This document shows, one piece after another, positions 39,701-48,102 of a stretch of DNA of 64,000 bases. The notes beneath the pieces were generated by a model. That model did no database searches. It saw only the letters and a list, made by a program, of their open reading frames with translations, and had not been told where the DNA came from. The stretch covers positions 1 through 64,000 of the forward strand of contig NZ_JAERRG010000017.1 of assembly GCF_016741935.1 (NCBI RefSeq), in the 5' to 3' direction. Every line of letters starts with the position of its first letter. Positions within the stretch are counted from its first letter, which is position 1. Position numbers and translations under genes: made by a program. This stretch comes from Streptomyces endocoffeicus. Its GTDB lineage: Bacteria; Actinomycetota; Actinomycetes; Streptomycetales; Streptomycetaceae.

Positions 39701-41944
39701 TCAGGACTCGCGAATGATGCGGTTGTACTTCTCGAAGATCGCATAGAGCGGCATCCGCAGCTGCGCGTGGGCCTCTGCCTCGCTGCCGAAGCCCTGGTAA
39801 CGGCGGAGGATCTCGAAGATCTCCGTGTCGTTGTAGTCGAGGGTTGGGCGGCGGATCGGGGTCTCCTCATGGTCGCCCGCCTTTCCGTCGGCTGCCCAGA
39901 TGTGCAGATGTGGGACGGTGCTCAGATTGAAGAGGTTGTCCTGGTTACACTTTTGCCACCTGGCCCACCTGTCGCTCTCGGAGGTGGAGTCGAGGATGTC
40001 ATCCTCCAGAAGCCCCGCTCGGATCGAGTTGTTCCGCGACAGGATGCATGTGCGCCCCGAGACCTTGGCGACGCCAGTGCTGCTGTCGACCGTCTCATTG
40101 ATGACTGGCAGGTCCTTGGCCCAGTCCGGGATGATGCCGGTGTGGTAGAACACCACGCCAGCGTCCTCCGCCAGGTCCTTGTAGCTGTAGTGGCAGAACT
40201 CCCAGAAGGCCGAGGTCTGGATGAGAGCCTTGCGCATGCGGTACCTGCGGGCCGCCGATGTGATGGCGGCGTCGTAGTTCATGATCGTTTCGAGGCACTG
40301 CCGCCGGGTGTAGATGTAGCCCGTTCCGCCGGGTCTGTTGATCGACTCCATGTAGTCGTCGATCTCCTTGAGGAAGGCCGACCAGTAGTCTAGGTCGAAA
40401 CCGATGTCGAGCTTCTGTGAGGGCGCGGGGTGGAAGTCGCCCTGGCCGGTGTCGCGGCCGGAGGCGATATTGTTGTCGATCTCGATACGGCCGTCACCGG
40501 AGCCGACTGCTTTGGTGACGATCTGGTCGAAGGCCCAGTTCTCCGGCATCGCGTAGCCGAGGTTGCCGGAGAAACCGGATGACATGTCGGACACAAAACT
40601 GGTGTCCGCGTAGCCTTCCTCGGAGATTCGAGAGCATGCGTTGCGTGGGCCGTAGACCCCGATCTTGTAGGGGCTGCCCAGCTGGCCCATCTGCTCCTTG
40701 ATGCTCCGGAAGTACGGCAGGATGTGCGAGGTGACCTCGTCATTCACTGCGTCGTAATCGACCGCGAAGTAGATGCGTGACCCCGGCTTAAATCCGTGCT
40801 CCTCCGCCTTGAACGCGGCGTTCATACAATCCGCGGCGCCCTGCGCCACGCTGTAGTAGTCAACTGAGCGCGCCCACGTCTGGTAGATCGGGAAGCAGCG
40901 CAGCCCGTACTCCTTGATGGTCGCGAGCTCACCCGGCTGGATCTCCTTCTCGGGCAGGTCGGTGGTGGAGGGGTTGTACAGGTAGCGGCCGATGTACTTG
41001 TAGCCGGCGTCCTTCAGAGCCTGCGCGCGGGCGGGGGTTATCTTCGTGACGCCGTCGCACGCCTCGCCCTGGCGGGTCTGGTCGCCGTAGGAGACCAGTA
41101 GGGAGGACCAGGTCCGGAAGTCGGCCTGCCCGTTGACGGTGAGCTTCATGAACCCCTGAAATGCCCTGGCGCTGTCGGATAGAGAGGAGGTGAACGAGGC
41201 CGAGAAGGACACTGGTCGCTTGTTGAGCACCATGGCGGCGGTAAAAAGCTGCACCCATACCCCGGAAGAACCAGTGGACAGCGTGTGACTCTTCAGCCCG
41301 GACTGTGTGCCGGGGCCGAAGACACCGTTTGCGACACCGTCGGCCATACCCAACTCGTATTGGATGGCCAGGATCATCGACTTGGCGACGTCACGGGAGT
41401 GGTGACCGTCGCAGGGGATGACGTAGTAGTCCTTGCGGAGGACGTACCGGCCGTTCAGCCACTGCTGGATGGAACGGATGGTCTCCGAGCCGTCGTTGAC
41501 GGTGACGTAGGCGTCCATGTTGAACAGGCCCTTGACCACTTTTGGCCACAGGGAGCTGCCCGGATACGTGCCGCTTACGCCCATGTTCTGGTTCAGCTTT
41601 GCCACCGCGTCCTTGACACGGGAGTTGTACTTGCCGTCGATGTCACCGCCGTCGTAACCCTTGCAGTACAGCGCCGACTGGATGATCCGGCAGAAGTTCG
41701 CCGACGGGATCGTGGTCTCGTCAAGCTTGCCGTACTTCTCTTGGAGCGCTGAAAGGGTGCCCGGGCCGAAGTTATTCGATAGAACAGTGATGCCCATCTC
41801 GTACTGTAAGGCACGAGTGAGGGCGTACATGACAGTCCAGCCGGTCTGACCGTTCTCGTCCAGCTTGGATATGCCGAGGGTGGCGCCATTCCCATATGTA
41901 GTGTTGATGAATCTTTGAGCGCGACGCACCATTTCGTCAGCCAT
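39701..41944 (-). CDS. DUF1906 (Rv2525c-like glycoside-hydrolase-fold) protein with peptidoglycan-binding-like repeats
   Basis: 747 aa from ATG 41944, with AGAGGAA 5 nt upstream. Residues about 1-290 contain two or three peptidoglycan-binding-like repeats (RALQYEMGITVLSNNFGPGT and QYELGMADGVANGVFGPGT). Residues about 305-545 are the DUF1906 TIM-barrel domain: YIGRYLYNPSTTDLPEKEI, FPIYQTW, IYFAVDYDAVNDEV, and a late WAFDQI. About 560-747 is an extra helical domain of unknown function (EFCHYSYKDLAEDAGVVFYHTG). There is no signal peptide. The domain layout resembles proteins I associate with Firmicutes. It heads a tight three-gene operon with a membrane and a secreted protein. Confidence 0.85.
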   Translation of the reverse strand: MADEMVRRAQRFINTTYGNGATLGISKLDENGQTGWTVMYALTRALQYEMGITVLSNNFGPGTLSALQEKYGKLDETTIPSANFCRIIQSALYCKGYDGGDIDGKYNSRVKDAVAKLNQNMGVSGTYPGSSLWPKVVKGLFNMDAYVTVNDGSETIRSIQQWLNGRYVLRKDYYVIPCDGHHSRDVAKSMILAIQYELGMADGVANGVFGPGTQSGLKSHTLSTGSSGVWVQLFTAAMVLNKRPVSFSASFTSSLSDSARAFQGFMKLTVNGQADFRTWSSLLVSYGDQTRQGEACDGVTKITPARAQALKDAGYKYIGRYLYNPSTTDLPEKEIQPGELATIKEYGLRCFPIYQTWARSVDYYSVAQGAADCMNAAFKAEEHGFKPGSRIYFAVDYDAVNDEVTSHILPYFRSIKEQMGQLGSPYKIGVYGPRNACSRISEEGYADTSFVSDMSSGFSGNLGYAMPENWAFDQIVTKAVGSGDGRIEIDNNIASGRDTGQGDFHPAPSQKLDIGFDLDYWSAFLKEIDDYMESINRPGGTGYIYTRRQCLETIMNYDAAITSAARRYRMRKALIQTSAFWEFCHYSYKDLAEDAGVVFYHTGIIPDWAKDLPVINETVDSSTGVAKVSGRTCILSRNNSIRAGLLEDDILDSTSESDRWARWQKCNQDNLFNLSTVPHLHIWAADGKAGDHEETPIRRPTLDYNDTEIFEILRRYQGFGSEAEAHAQLRMPLYAIFEKYNRIIRES

Positions 41945-43457
41945 TGAGTTCCTCTCATGGACGAACGGGTTGTGATTGCGCATATAGGGTGAGCTCTGGT
42001 TGGTGCGTGGACCACGACGTCGCCCGGACATCTGCCGAGCCGGCGGGTGGCCGGCTGGTACGGCTTGGCGGGAGCGGAGCGAGGAGTTGCCGGTCGAATG
42101 GCGTGGGGCAAGGCAGGCGCCGGGCCCTGCTGGCCGTCCGGCCCGCAGTGACCGCAGGCCGAGTCGACCGCCGCGTGGATTCAGGCCGGACGACCGCCAT
42201 CGGTCAGTGGAATCGGCGCTCCAGGGACGCTCTCGAGTGAGGGGCCGCGTATGGCGGCGGTCTCGGGGCGTCCGCGAGCAGGTGAGAAGCCTGAGGTCGT
42301 GCCCGGCACAGTGGTGTCGCCGCAGTGAACGAATTGTCCACCACTGATGGCCTGCATGACTGCCCCCCTGGATCCCGGCGATTGCCTGCCCCCGCGAGCG
42401 CCCCCCGGCTCCTCGCTGCAGCCGAAACCTAAATCACCCGGGGTGGTGAGGAGAAGGTGCCCCGAGCGCGACAGAGTGCGTGGGGTAGAAGATGAGTGTC
42501 ACCAAGAGTGACGCGGATGGTGGAATGATTCGCTTGCATCCATTCGCGCCTTTTAAGTTGATTGCCCAATTTGGGCATGGGTGTCGCCAGCGATACTCGG
42601 ACACTTGATCGAGTGCCGGTCCGCAGCTTCGGTGTGGCCGGCTTGCCCCTTAGTGGCCAAGGCGATCGACGTCTCTTGACATCACCAATGAGCGGCTCGT
42701 CGAGGGTTGAATTTTCGCCAGGCTGCTCATCTGTGCTGTCGTCAAGCGCGCTTCACGTATCGGCGAGCAAAGGGTAACCAGCCGTGTGCGTGTGTCGTTG
42801 GTCACAATTCGAGGTTTGGAGCGTCCTTCTCTGGACTGATGGAGAGGACGAGGCAAGCGGCCTGGGCGTGGACACTCAAAGATTGGAAACCGCCATGGCT
42901 GTGCTCGCGAACCACTTCGCTTTGCCTGCGCGCGGGGCCCGTGAACCAAGAAACGGGCACCTAGCGCATCCATGAGGCGTGGCTTCGGGATAGGGACGGC
43001 ACGGCATCGGCCCTTCCGGCGTCGAAAGCCCCCCAACTGGTGGAATGGCGTTCAGGACCGGTGGCCAGAACGGTAGGGGCTCCGAATGATGGATGACCGC
43101 CACAGTGGGTCCGCAAGGAGGGAACGTGAAATTCCGATTTGTTGCTCGGGCTGAGCCCGGCGGAGCCCAACTGCGTTTTGATGCGTGGTGCTCTGGGGAA
43201 GCTTGACACTGCGGATCGTACGCACATACGATGCCGTTTAATCAAAAGCCAGGCTGCCGGGTTTCGTGCAAAAAGTACAGCCAACCTCTTGTTGTGGAGG
43301 TGCAGCCAGCGTATAGCCCAGTGGCGGGTGCTCTTCACTTCGGCCATTGATCTTTGTGCGCCATGCTTTGCGTCTTACGAGGAAAGAAACTCATTCGTTC
43401 ATCGCCGCAACGCAGGGAGAACATTTCCTCTCGTTGCATACAAGATGGGATTAAGTT
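41945..43457. other. 1.5 kb region without supported genes
   Basis: Several short open frames exist on both strands but none has a ribosome-binding site plus family features. It holds a palindrome TGCCCAA-T-TTGGGCA (42563-42577). The GC content falls towards 43457, with lower-GC DNA at 43190-43450. The part nearest 41944 should contain the promoter of the DUF1906 operon. The rest may be decayed coding sequence. Confidence 0.5.
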
Positions 43458-43841
43458 GTGAAGTCAATTACCCGTGTTGTTGTCGTTGGCTCGGCTGCAG
43501 TTGTTTTGGCGACGACTATGTCTACCAGTGCCTTCGCTGAAGACGTACACGTCACCTCTTTCGATTTCGGTGCCCGGGCGACTTGGCGTCCGTACGGTGA
43601 TCACTTGGAGATCACCGACTTAGAAAAGGATGGACATTCGGCCATCGGAAGTTACCAGATGGGCTCCGACACGTATTACTACTGGAACACGAACGGGCAA
43701 GGTACGACCCGGTACGTCAACCTTAATCTCCCCGAGAACAGGGCTGTTGGTATTGCCGCGGCGACAGGTGACTACCAGGGAACGCCTACGGGCGGCCTCA
43801 GATGGTCGACGCTTGCTGTTACAAACGGCTACACCTCGTAA
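43458..43841 (+). CDS. Small secreted protein of unknown function
   Basis: 127 aa, GTG start. Clear signal peptide (MKSITRVVVVGSAAVVLATT, cleavage after STSAFA at about 27). The mature part of about 100 residues is beta-rich with aromatic residues (FDFGARATWRPYGDHLEITDLEKDG, then YYYWNTNGQGTTRYVNLNL) and contains no Cys. Proteins with a D-x-x-x-DG-HSA core of this kind occur widely among Streptomyces exoproteins. A bacteriocin role was considered but is not supported. GC content is low for the genome. Confidence 0.75.
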   Translation: MKSITRVVVVGSAAVVLATTMSTSAFAEDVHVTSFDFGARATWRPYGDHLEITDLEKDGHSAIGSYQMGSDTYYYWNTNGQGTTRYVNLNLPENRAVGIAAATGDYQGTPTGGLRWSTLAVTNGYTS

Positions 43842-43954
43842 TGCGCTAATAGTCGGCAGGAGTCACGTACCTCCTCCTCCTAGATGCTACTGCAAGAGTC
43901 TGCGACTGTGCTGACCTGGTCGCGTATACGAAGGGCTAGAGGTTCAATTCCGCT

Positions 43955-43985
43955 CGCGGGACGGTCTTGATTGGATCGTCCCGCG
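43955..43985. terminator. Terminator-like hairpin next to a tRNA T-arm-like sequence
   Basis: CGCGGGACGGTC (43955-43966) pairs with 43974-43985 with one G-U pair and a 7-nt loop. Directly before it, GAGGTTCAATTCC (43939-43951) looks like a tRNA T-loop, but no anticodon arm or acceptor partner is found. Confidence 0.6.
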
Positions 43986-44058
43986 AACGTATGCCCGCAC
44001 GGCGCGTTCTAATTTTTTGCAGGCTTGAAGTTTGTCGCTCATTGATGTGGAGAAAGCA

Positions 44059-44403
44059 GTGACGGTTGGGAAAATGGTGGCTTGTGTTGGCGGCGCCATG
44101 GCGGTTGTGCTATTCCTGTCCGCATGCGGAGGGTCAAACTCGAAGGCGTCATCAAAGAAGCGGACGACTGTAGTCAAGAGAGATCCTGCAGTCGGCGAGG
44201 ATTTACAGAAGGCAATCCAAGGCGCGGTCAAGTCTGGGCTTGGCTATTCTGTCCGTAGCGCGAAAGGCGGAGGTCGATCCATCGATATGAAATCGTTGGA
44301 TCAATACGAGGTTTGCTTCGAAAGGTCTGTTCCGACGATGCAGGCGGTTATGTTTTATGTAGTGCCGGTGTTGGAGGAGTGCCCCCAGAAGGTTGGCAGG
44401 TAG
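44059..44403 (+). CDS. Small lipoprotein of the accessory region
   Basis: 114 aa from GTG 44059, with GGAG 6 nt upstream; a TTG at 44032 is less likely. The lipoprotein signal MTVGKMVACVGGAMAVVLFL ends in the lipobox LSAC. A Ser/Lys-rich linker and a short alpha/beta domain follow (LQKAIQGAVKSGLGYSV, then SLDQYEVCFE). The C-terminus ends soon after, so the gene may be truncated compared with an ancestor. No function assigned. Confidence 0.7.
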   Translation: MTVGKMVACVGGAMAVVLFLSACGGSNSKASSKKRTTVVKRDPAVGEDLQKAIQGAVKSGLGYSVRSAKGGGRSIDMKSLDQYEVCFERSVPTMQAVMFYVVPVLEECPQKVGR

Positions 44404-44610
44404 GTATCGCCTTGGAGGGCACCGAATATCTCGGGGAAGTCCGCTGGAAGTATTTGATCGGACATCGCGTTGTGTGGCGATATCGGATGTTAAGCGCAGT
44501 CCATCGGCTATACCGATGAAGACAGCAACCGTCACGCACCCCGGTCCCCAACCGGAGCAAGCCTAAGCTCGATCTTGCATTTGGGCTCGTCAGCTTGCTG
44601 ACGGGCCGGC

Positions 44611-44791
44611 AGCCCGTCGGCGAGCGAGTCCACCAGCGAGTCGCCCTTGTCGTCCCCGTCGGCCAGTGAGTCGACGAGCGAGCCCGCCTGACCCATCCAG
44701 TTCGGCCTCGGCCGACGGTGACGGCGGCCTCCTCCGCAGAGACCAGGAGTGACGGCCGGTGCGGGCGTGCCGAGGGGCACGCCCGCACCGG
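44611..44791 (+). pseudogene. Remnant of the PBP 3' end with its terminator (right copy)
   Basis: 44611-44682 matches the PBP tail at 35164-35235 (68/72 bases). In the PBP frame it reads SPSASESTSESPLSSPSASE and stops at TGA shortly after. The hairpin CCGGTGCGGGCGTGCC (44756-44771 with 44776-44791) is a perfect 16-bp stem that shares 12 bp per arm with the intact PBP terminator. No start or enzymatic domain is present. It is interpreted as the original gene end displaced by the accessory DNA; 44404-44610 shows nothing else. Confidence 0.75.
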
Positions 44792-44816
44792 ATCACAGAG
44801 CCCTACGGCCGCACGG

Positions 44817-46250
44817 TCAGAAGTTCTCCTCGAGCTGGCTCTTCAGCATCGCGAGGGCGAAGAAGCCGTAGAAGCCGATGGCCAGCAGCATCATGCCCAG
44901 CCGTGGCCCCCGCAGCCGTACGGCGGCCGGCAGATCGCGGCGGTTGAGCCGGATCAGCAGCGCCGTGTAGACGAGGGTGACGATGGAGGCGGTGCAGGTG
45001 GAGATGGTCAGCAGCACGATCGGCTGGTTCACCCCGGACAGCAGGATCGCCGAGCCGATGGCGACCTCGGCCCACACCACCGCGAAGTACAGCCGTCCCT
45101 CGGTCCAGAAGGCCGCATCGCGCAGGTAGTTGCGCTTGGCGAAGTCGCTGACCACCCGTCCGATGATGTCGAGCAGACCGATCGAGGCGGCCCAGAGCGA
45201 GACCGTGGCCACCGCGAAGAACAGGATCTTCAGCCAGTCGCCCACCTGCTGCCCCAGCAGATCGCCCTGGAGCCGCAGGAACTCCGGGCTGTTCTCCACG
45301 TCGTCGCGCCCGAAGAGGGTTTCGTACGCGAGCATGCTCATCAGCCCGATCGTCACCAGGCAGATGACGAAGAACGACAGGATGTGCTCGGTGTTGGCCC
45401 GCCGCCACCACACCCGCCAGCGGGCCAGATTGGCCTCGTCCTGCGGAAAGGCGTAGCGGTCGGCGCCGGATGCCTCCGACTGGCCGGTGATCGGGGAGAC
45501 CAGCTTGGGGACATGGGCGCCCATGCCGTAGCCCTTGTCCCGGATCCAGTTGCTGAGCACCAGGTTGTGCACCCCGCCCGCCCCGGCGGCGCCCAGCGCG
45601 CTGAGGATCATGGTGAAGGTGATGCCGTCCGGGATCCGGCCGGCGCCGGTGACGGTCTTCTCGCCCGCCGTGGTCCATGTGTGCCAGCCGATGACGGCGA
45701 CCGCGACGACGGCGAGGAAGAACAGCGTCAGGATGACCTTGACCAGTTCGACCTTCTCGATCGTGCGGTAGACCACCGGTGAGACGGTCAGCACCACCCC
45801 GAAGCCCACCAGCGAGCCCACGGTGATCCAGACGACATCGCCGCCGCCGGTCAGATAGGTGAGCACGGTCGATCCGGAGGTGGCCCAGCCCGGCCAGACG
45901 TACTGGAACGCCCCGGCCAGGCAGATCAGGATGCCCCACGCCTTGGACCAGCGGGAGAATCCGGCGACCACGGTCTGCCCGGTGGCCAGGGTGTAGCGCT
46001 CGATCTCCAGGTTGATCACCGTCTGGATGGCCAGGGTCACCACCGCGAGCCACAGCAGCCCGAGCCCGCCGACCGAGGTCAGATACGGCCAGAGGATGAT
46101 CTCGCCCGCCGCCATGCCGATCCCGACGGCGACGACCCCCGGGCCGACCATCGTGCGCAGCGGTGGTGGATCGGGCAGATCGAGACAGTCGGGCGGGGCG
46201 GCGGTGGGGGACGGGCGCTGGGCGGACGGTGTCGACGACGCTGACGACAT
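44817..46250 (-). CDS. Nramp-like membrane transporter in the quinate/shikimate operon
   Basis: 477 aa with about 11 membrane segments. The N-terminal motif MVGPGVVAVGIGMAAGEIILWP is related to the DPGN region of Nramp carriers, but the metal-binding DPGN is not present. Later features are SALGAAGAGGVHNLVLSNWIRDKG and LLGQQVGDWLKILFFAVATVSLWAAS. Loss of the metal motif plus its position downstream of the catabolic genes suggest an organic substrate such as quinate, shikimate or an aromatic acid; that is inference. The spacing of 53 nt to the gene above fits an operon. Confidence 0.8.
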   Translation of the reverse strand: MSSASSTPSAQRPSPTAAPPDCLDLPDPPPLRTMVGPGVVAVGIGMAAGEIILWPYLTSVGGLGLLWLAVVTLAIQTVINLEIERYTLATGQTVVAGFSRWSKAWGILICLAGAFQYVWPGWATSGSTVLTYLTGGGDVVWITVGSLVGFGVVLTVSPVVYRTIEKVELVKVILTLFFLAVVAVAVIGWHTWTTAGEKTVTGAGRIPDGITFTMILSALGAAGAGGVHNLVLSNWIRDKGYGMGAHVPKLVSPITGQSEASGADRYAFPQDEANLARWRVWWRRANTEHILSFFVICLVTIGLMSMLAYETLFGRDDVENSPEFLRLQGDLLGQQVGDWLKILFFAVATVSLWAASIGLLDIIGRVVSDFAKRNYLRDAAFWTEGRLYFAVVWAEVAIGSAILLSGVNQPIVLLTISTCTASIVTLVYTALLIRLNRRDLPAAVRLRGPRLGMMLLAIGFYGFFALAMLKSQLEENF

Positions 46251-46303
46251 GGCGGCTCCTCGGGGGACGGCGAGGCCGTATCCGGACAGGGGGGTCGGGG
46301 GAT

Positions 46304-48100
46304 TCAGCGGGTGCGGGCGTGCTGGGCGGCCAGGCGTACGGGCGCGTTGGCCGCGCCGTAGCCCTGGTAGCCGTCGATCCGCTGGACGATCTCGAAGAAG
46401 ACCCGGCCGACGGTGGCCGTGTACAGGTGCAGGAAGGTGCCGCTGTCGTCCCGGTCGTAGAGCAGGCCGAGTTCCCGCAGGGTGCGATGGAGCGCGGGGG
46501 CCAGTTCATGGCGCGCTTCGAGGTCGTCGTAGTAGTTGTCGGGGATGGGCAGCAGGGGCGCGCCGCGTTCCCGCAGCCGGCGCGCGGTGGCGACGATGTC
46601 GCGGCTGTGCAGCGCGATGTGCTGCCACAGCGAGCCGGACGGGCCCGAACCCGGGCGGATCTGGGCCACGTTGAGCGCGAGCCGCACCGAGCCGTCGGCG
46701 CCTGAGACGGCCCGGCTGCGCAGCAGCCCGTACGGATCGGCCAGTTCGAGGGACTCGTGCGGCCGCAGCCCCAGGACGGTGCGGTAGAACAGCGACGCCT
46801 CGTCGAAGTGGTGCCGGGGCTGGGTGAGCGCCACATGGTCGATGCGGGTGATCCCGGCGGGGGCGGCGGAGGCGGCGCGTGGCGTGAAGTCGCCGGTCCA
46901 GCTGGGGTGGTCGGGGTGTTCGGTGCGGCAGAAGAAGAGCTCGGTGGAGTCGGGCGCGGCGACCGCGTCCAGCGGGGCGTCCGCCACGGCCCGGTGGCGC
47001 GGCAGGACGGGGGCGAGCAGGGCCCGCGCCCGGCCCGCGGACGCGGCCGGGTCGGGGGTCTCCAGGCCGATGGCGGCGAGCGCCGATTCGGGGTGCCCGG
47101 TGGTGGCGTCGAGGCCGGAGTTGAGGACGATACGGGCGTCGCCCTGCTCCCACAGCTCCACGGGCTTGGAGTGGTGGCGGCCGGTGCGGGCGAAGCCCAG
47201 CTCGGTCAGCAGCGCGGGCAGCTCGGGGCCGGTGGAGGCCAGTTCGGCGAAGGCGAAGCCGGTGGGGACGGCGGGGGCGGGCAGATCGGTGCGGCCCGCG
47301 GCCTCCTCCAGGGCGATCAGCGAGCGCAGCGCGTCCACGGCGGTACGGGCGGTGTCGCCCTGCCGGAAGACGTCGTTGAAGACCTCCAGGGACAGCAGCC
47401 CGCCGTAGCCGGTCCGCAGCACGTGCTCCAGCAGCCCGGCCACGTCGAGGCCGCCCTGGCCGGGGAAGCAGCGGTAGTGGCGGCTCCACTGGAGGACGTC
47501 CATGGCCATCAGCGGGGCGTCGGCGAGCTGGAGGAAGAAGATCTTCTCGCCGGGGATCTCCTCGATGCCCTTGGGGTCCGAGCCGCGCGAGAGGATGTGG
47601 AAGCTGTCCAGGCAGGTGCCGAGCGCCGGGTGGTCGGCCTGCCGGACGATCCGCCAGGCGTGGTCGTAGGTGTTCACATGCCGCCCCCAGGCCAGCGCCT
47701 CGTAGGCGATGCGGATGCCGTGGGCGGCGGCCCGCTCGGCGAGGAGGCGCAGCTGCTCGGCGGCGAGGGCGTCGTCGTCGAGGGCGGCGGGGGAGACGCT
47801 GGAGCACACCAGCATCAGATCCGCCCCGAGCCGCTCCATGACCGCGAACTTCTTCTCGGCCCGGCGCAGCGTGCGGGCCAGGAGGTCCTCGGGCACGGCC
47901 TCGACGTCGCGGAATGGCTGGAAGAGGTCGATGGCGAGGCCGAGTTCGGCGGCCCGGTCCCGGATCCGCTCCGGTGACAGGGGGCTGGCCAGCAGGTCGT
48001 TCTCGAAGATCTCGACCCCGTCGAAACCGGCGGCGGCGATGGCGGTGAGCTTCTCCTCGAGGGTGCCGCTGAGGCATACGGTGGCGATGGACTTGCGCAT
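46304..48100 (-). CDS. quiC1: QuiC1-type 3-dehydroshikimate dehydratase, TIM barrel fused to HPPD-like domain
   Basis: 598 aa from ATG 48100, preceded by GGAGG and two bases after the aroE stop. It converts 3-dehydroshikimate to protocatechuate. The N-terminal sugar-phosphate-isomerase-type TIM barrel (about 1-290) shows all four divalent-metal ligands: E134 (AYEALAWG), D165 (CLDSFHI), Q191 (FLQLAD) and E239 (SLEVFND), numbered as in described bacterial QuiC1. The C-terminal part (about 295-598) resembles 4-hydroxyphenylpyruvate dioxygenase, with HVALTQP, HIALHSRDI and FFEIVQR supplying the H-H-E positions. The function of this second domain in the family is debated. Confidence 0.9.
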   Translation of the reverse strand: MRKSIATVCLSGTLEEKLTAIAAAGFDGVEIFENDLLASPLSPERIRDRAAELGLAIDLFQPFRDVEAVPEDLLARTLRRAEKKFAVMERLGADLMLVCSSVSPAALDDDALAAEQLRLLAERAAAHGIRIAYEALAWGRHVNTYDHAWRIVRQADHPALGTCLDSFHILSRGSDPKGIEEIPGEKIFFLQLADAPLMAMDVLQWSRHYRCFPGQGGLDVAGLLEHVLRTGYGGLLSLEVFNDVFRQGDTARTAVDALRSLIALEEAAGRTDLPAPAVPTGFAFAELASTGPELPALLTELGFARTGRHHSKPVELWEQGDARIVLNSGLDATTGHPESALAAIGLETPDPAASAGRARALLAPVLPRHRAVADAPLDAVAAPDSTELFFCRTEHPDHPSWTGDFTPRAASAAPAGITRIDHVALTQPRHHFDEASLFYRTVLGLRPHESLELADPYGLLRSRAVSGADGSVRLALNVAQIRPGSGPSGSLWQHIALHSRDIVATARRLRERGAPLLPIPDNYYDDLEARHELAPALHRTLRELGLLYDRDDSGTFLHLYTATVGRVFFEIVQRIDGYQGYGAANAPVRLAAQHARTR

Positions 48101-48102
48101 GA

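Noticed and set aside
43458..43841. Lactococcin 972-type bacteriocin gene
   Set aside because: Size and signal peptide would fit, but the mature sequence does not show that family's motifs and no immunity/ABC pair is adjacent.
43918..43965. Complete tRNA gene
   Set aside because: Only a T-loop-like segment is visible; there is no D-arm, anticodon arm or matching acceptor strand upstream.
35403..44610. Insertion sequence or prophage
   Set aside because: No transposase, integrase, terminase or structural phage gene and no terminal inverted repeats were found; the region is therefore described only as accessory DNA between duplicated ends.
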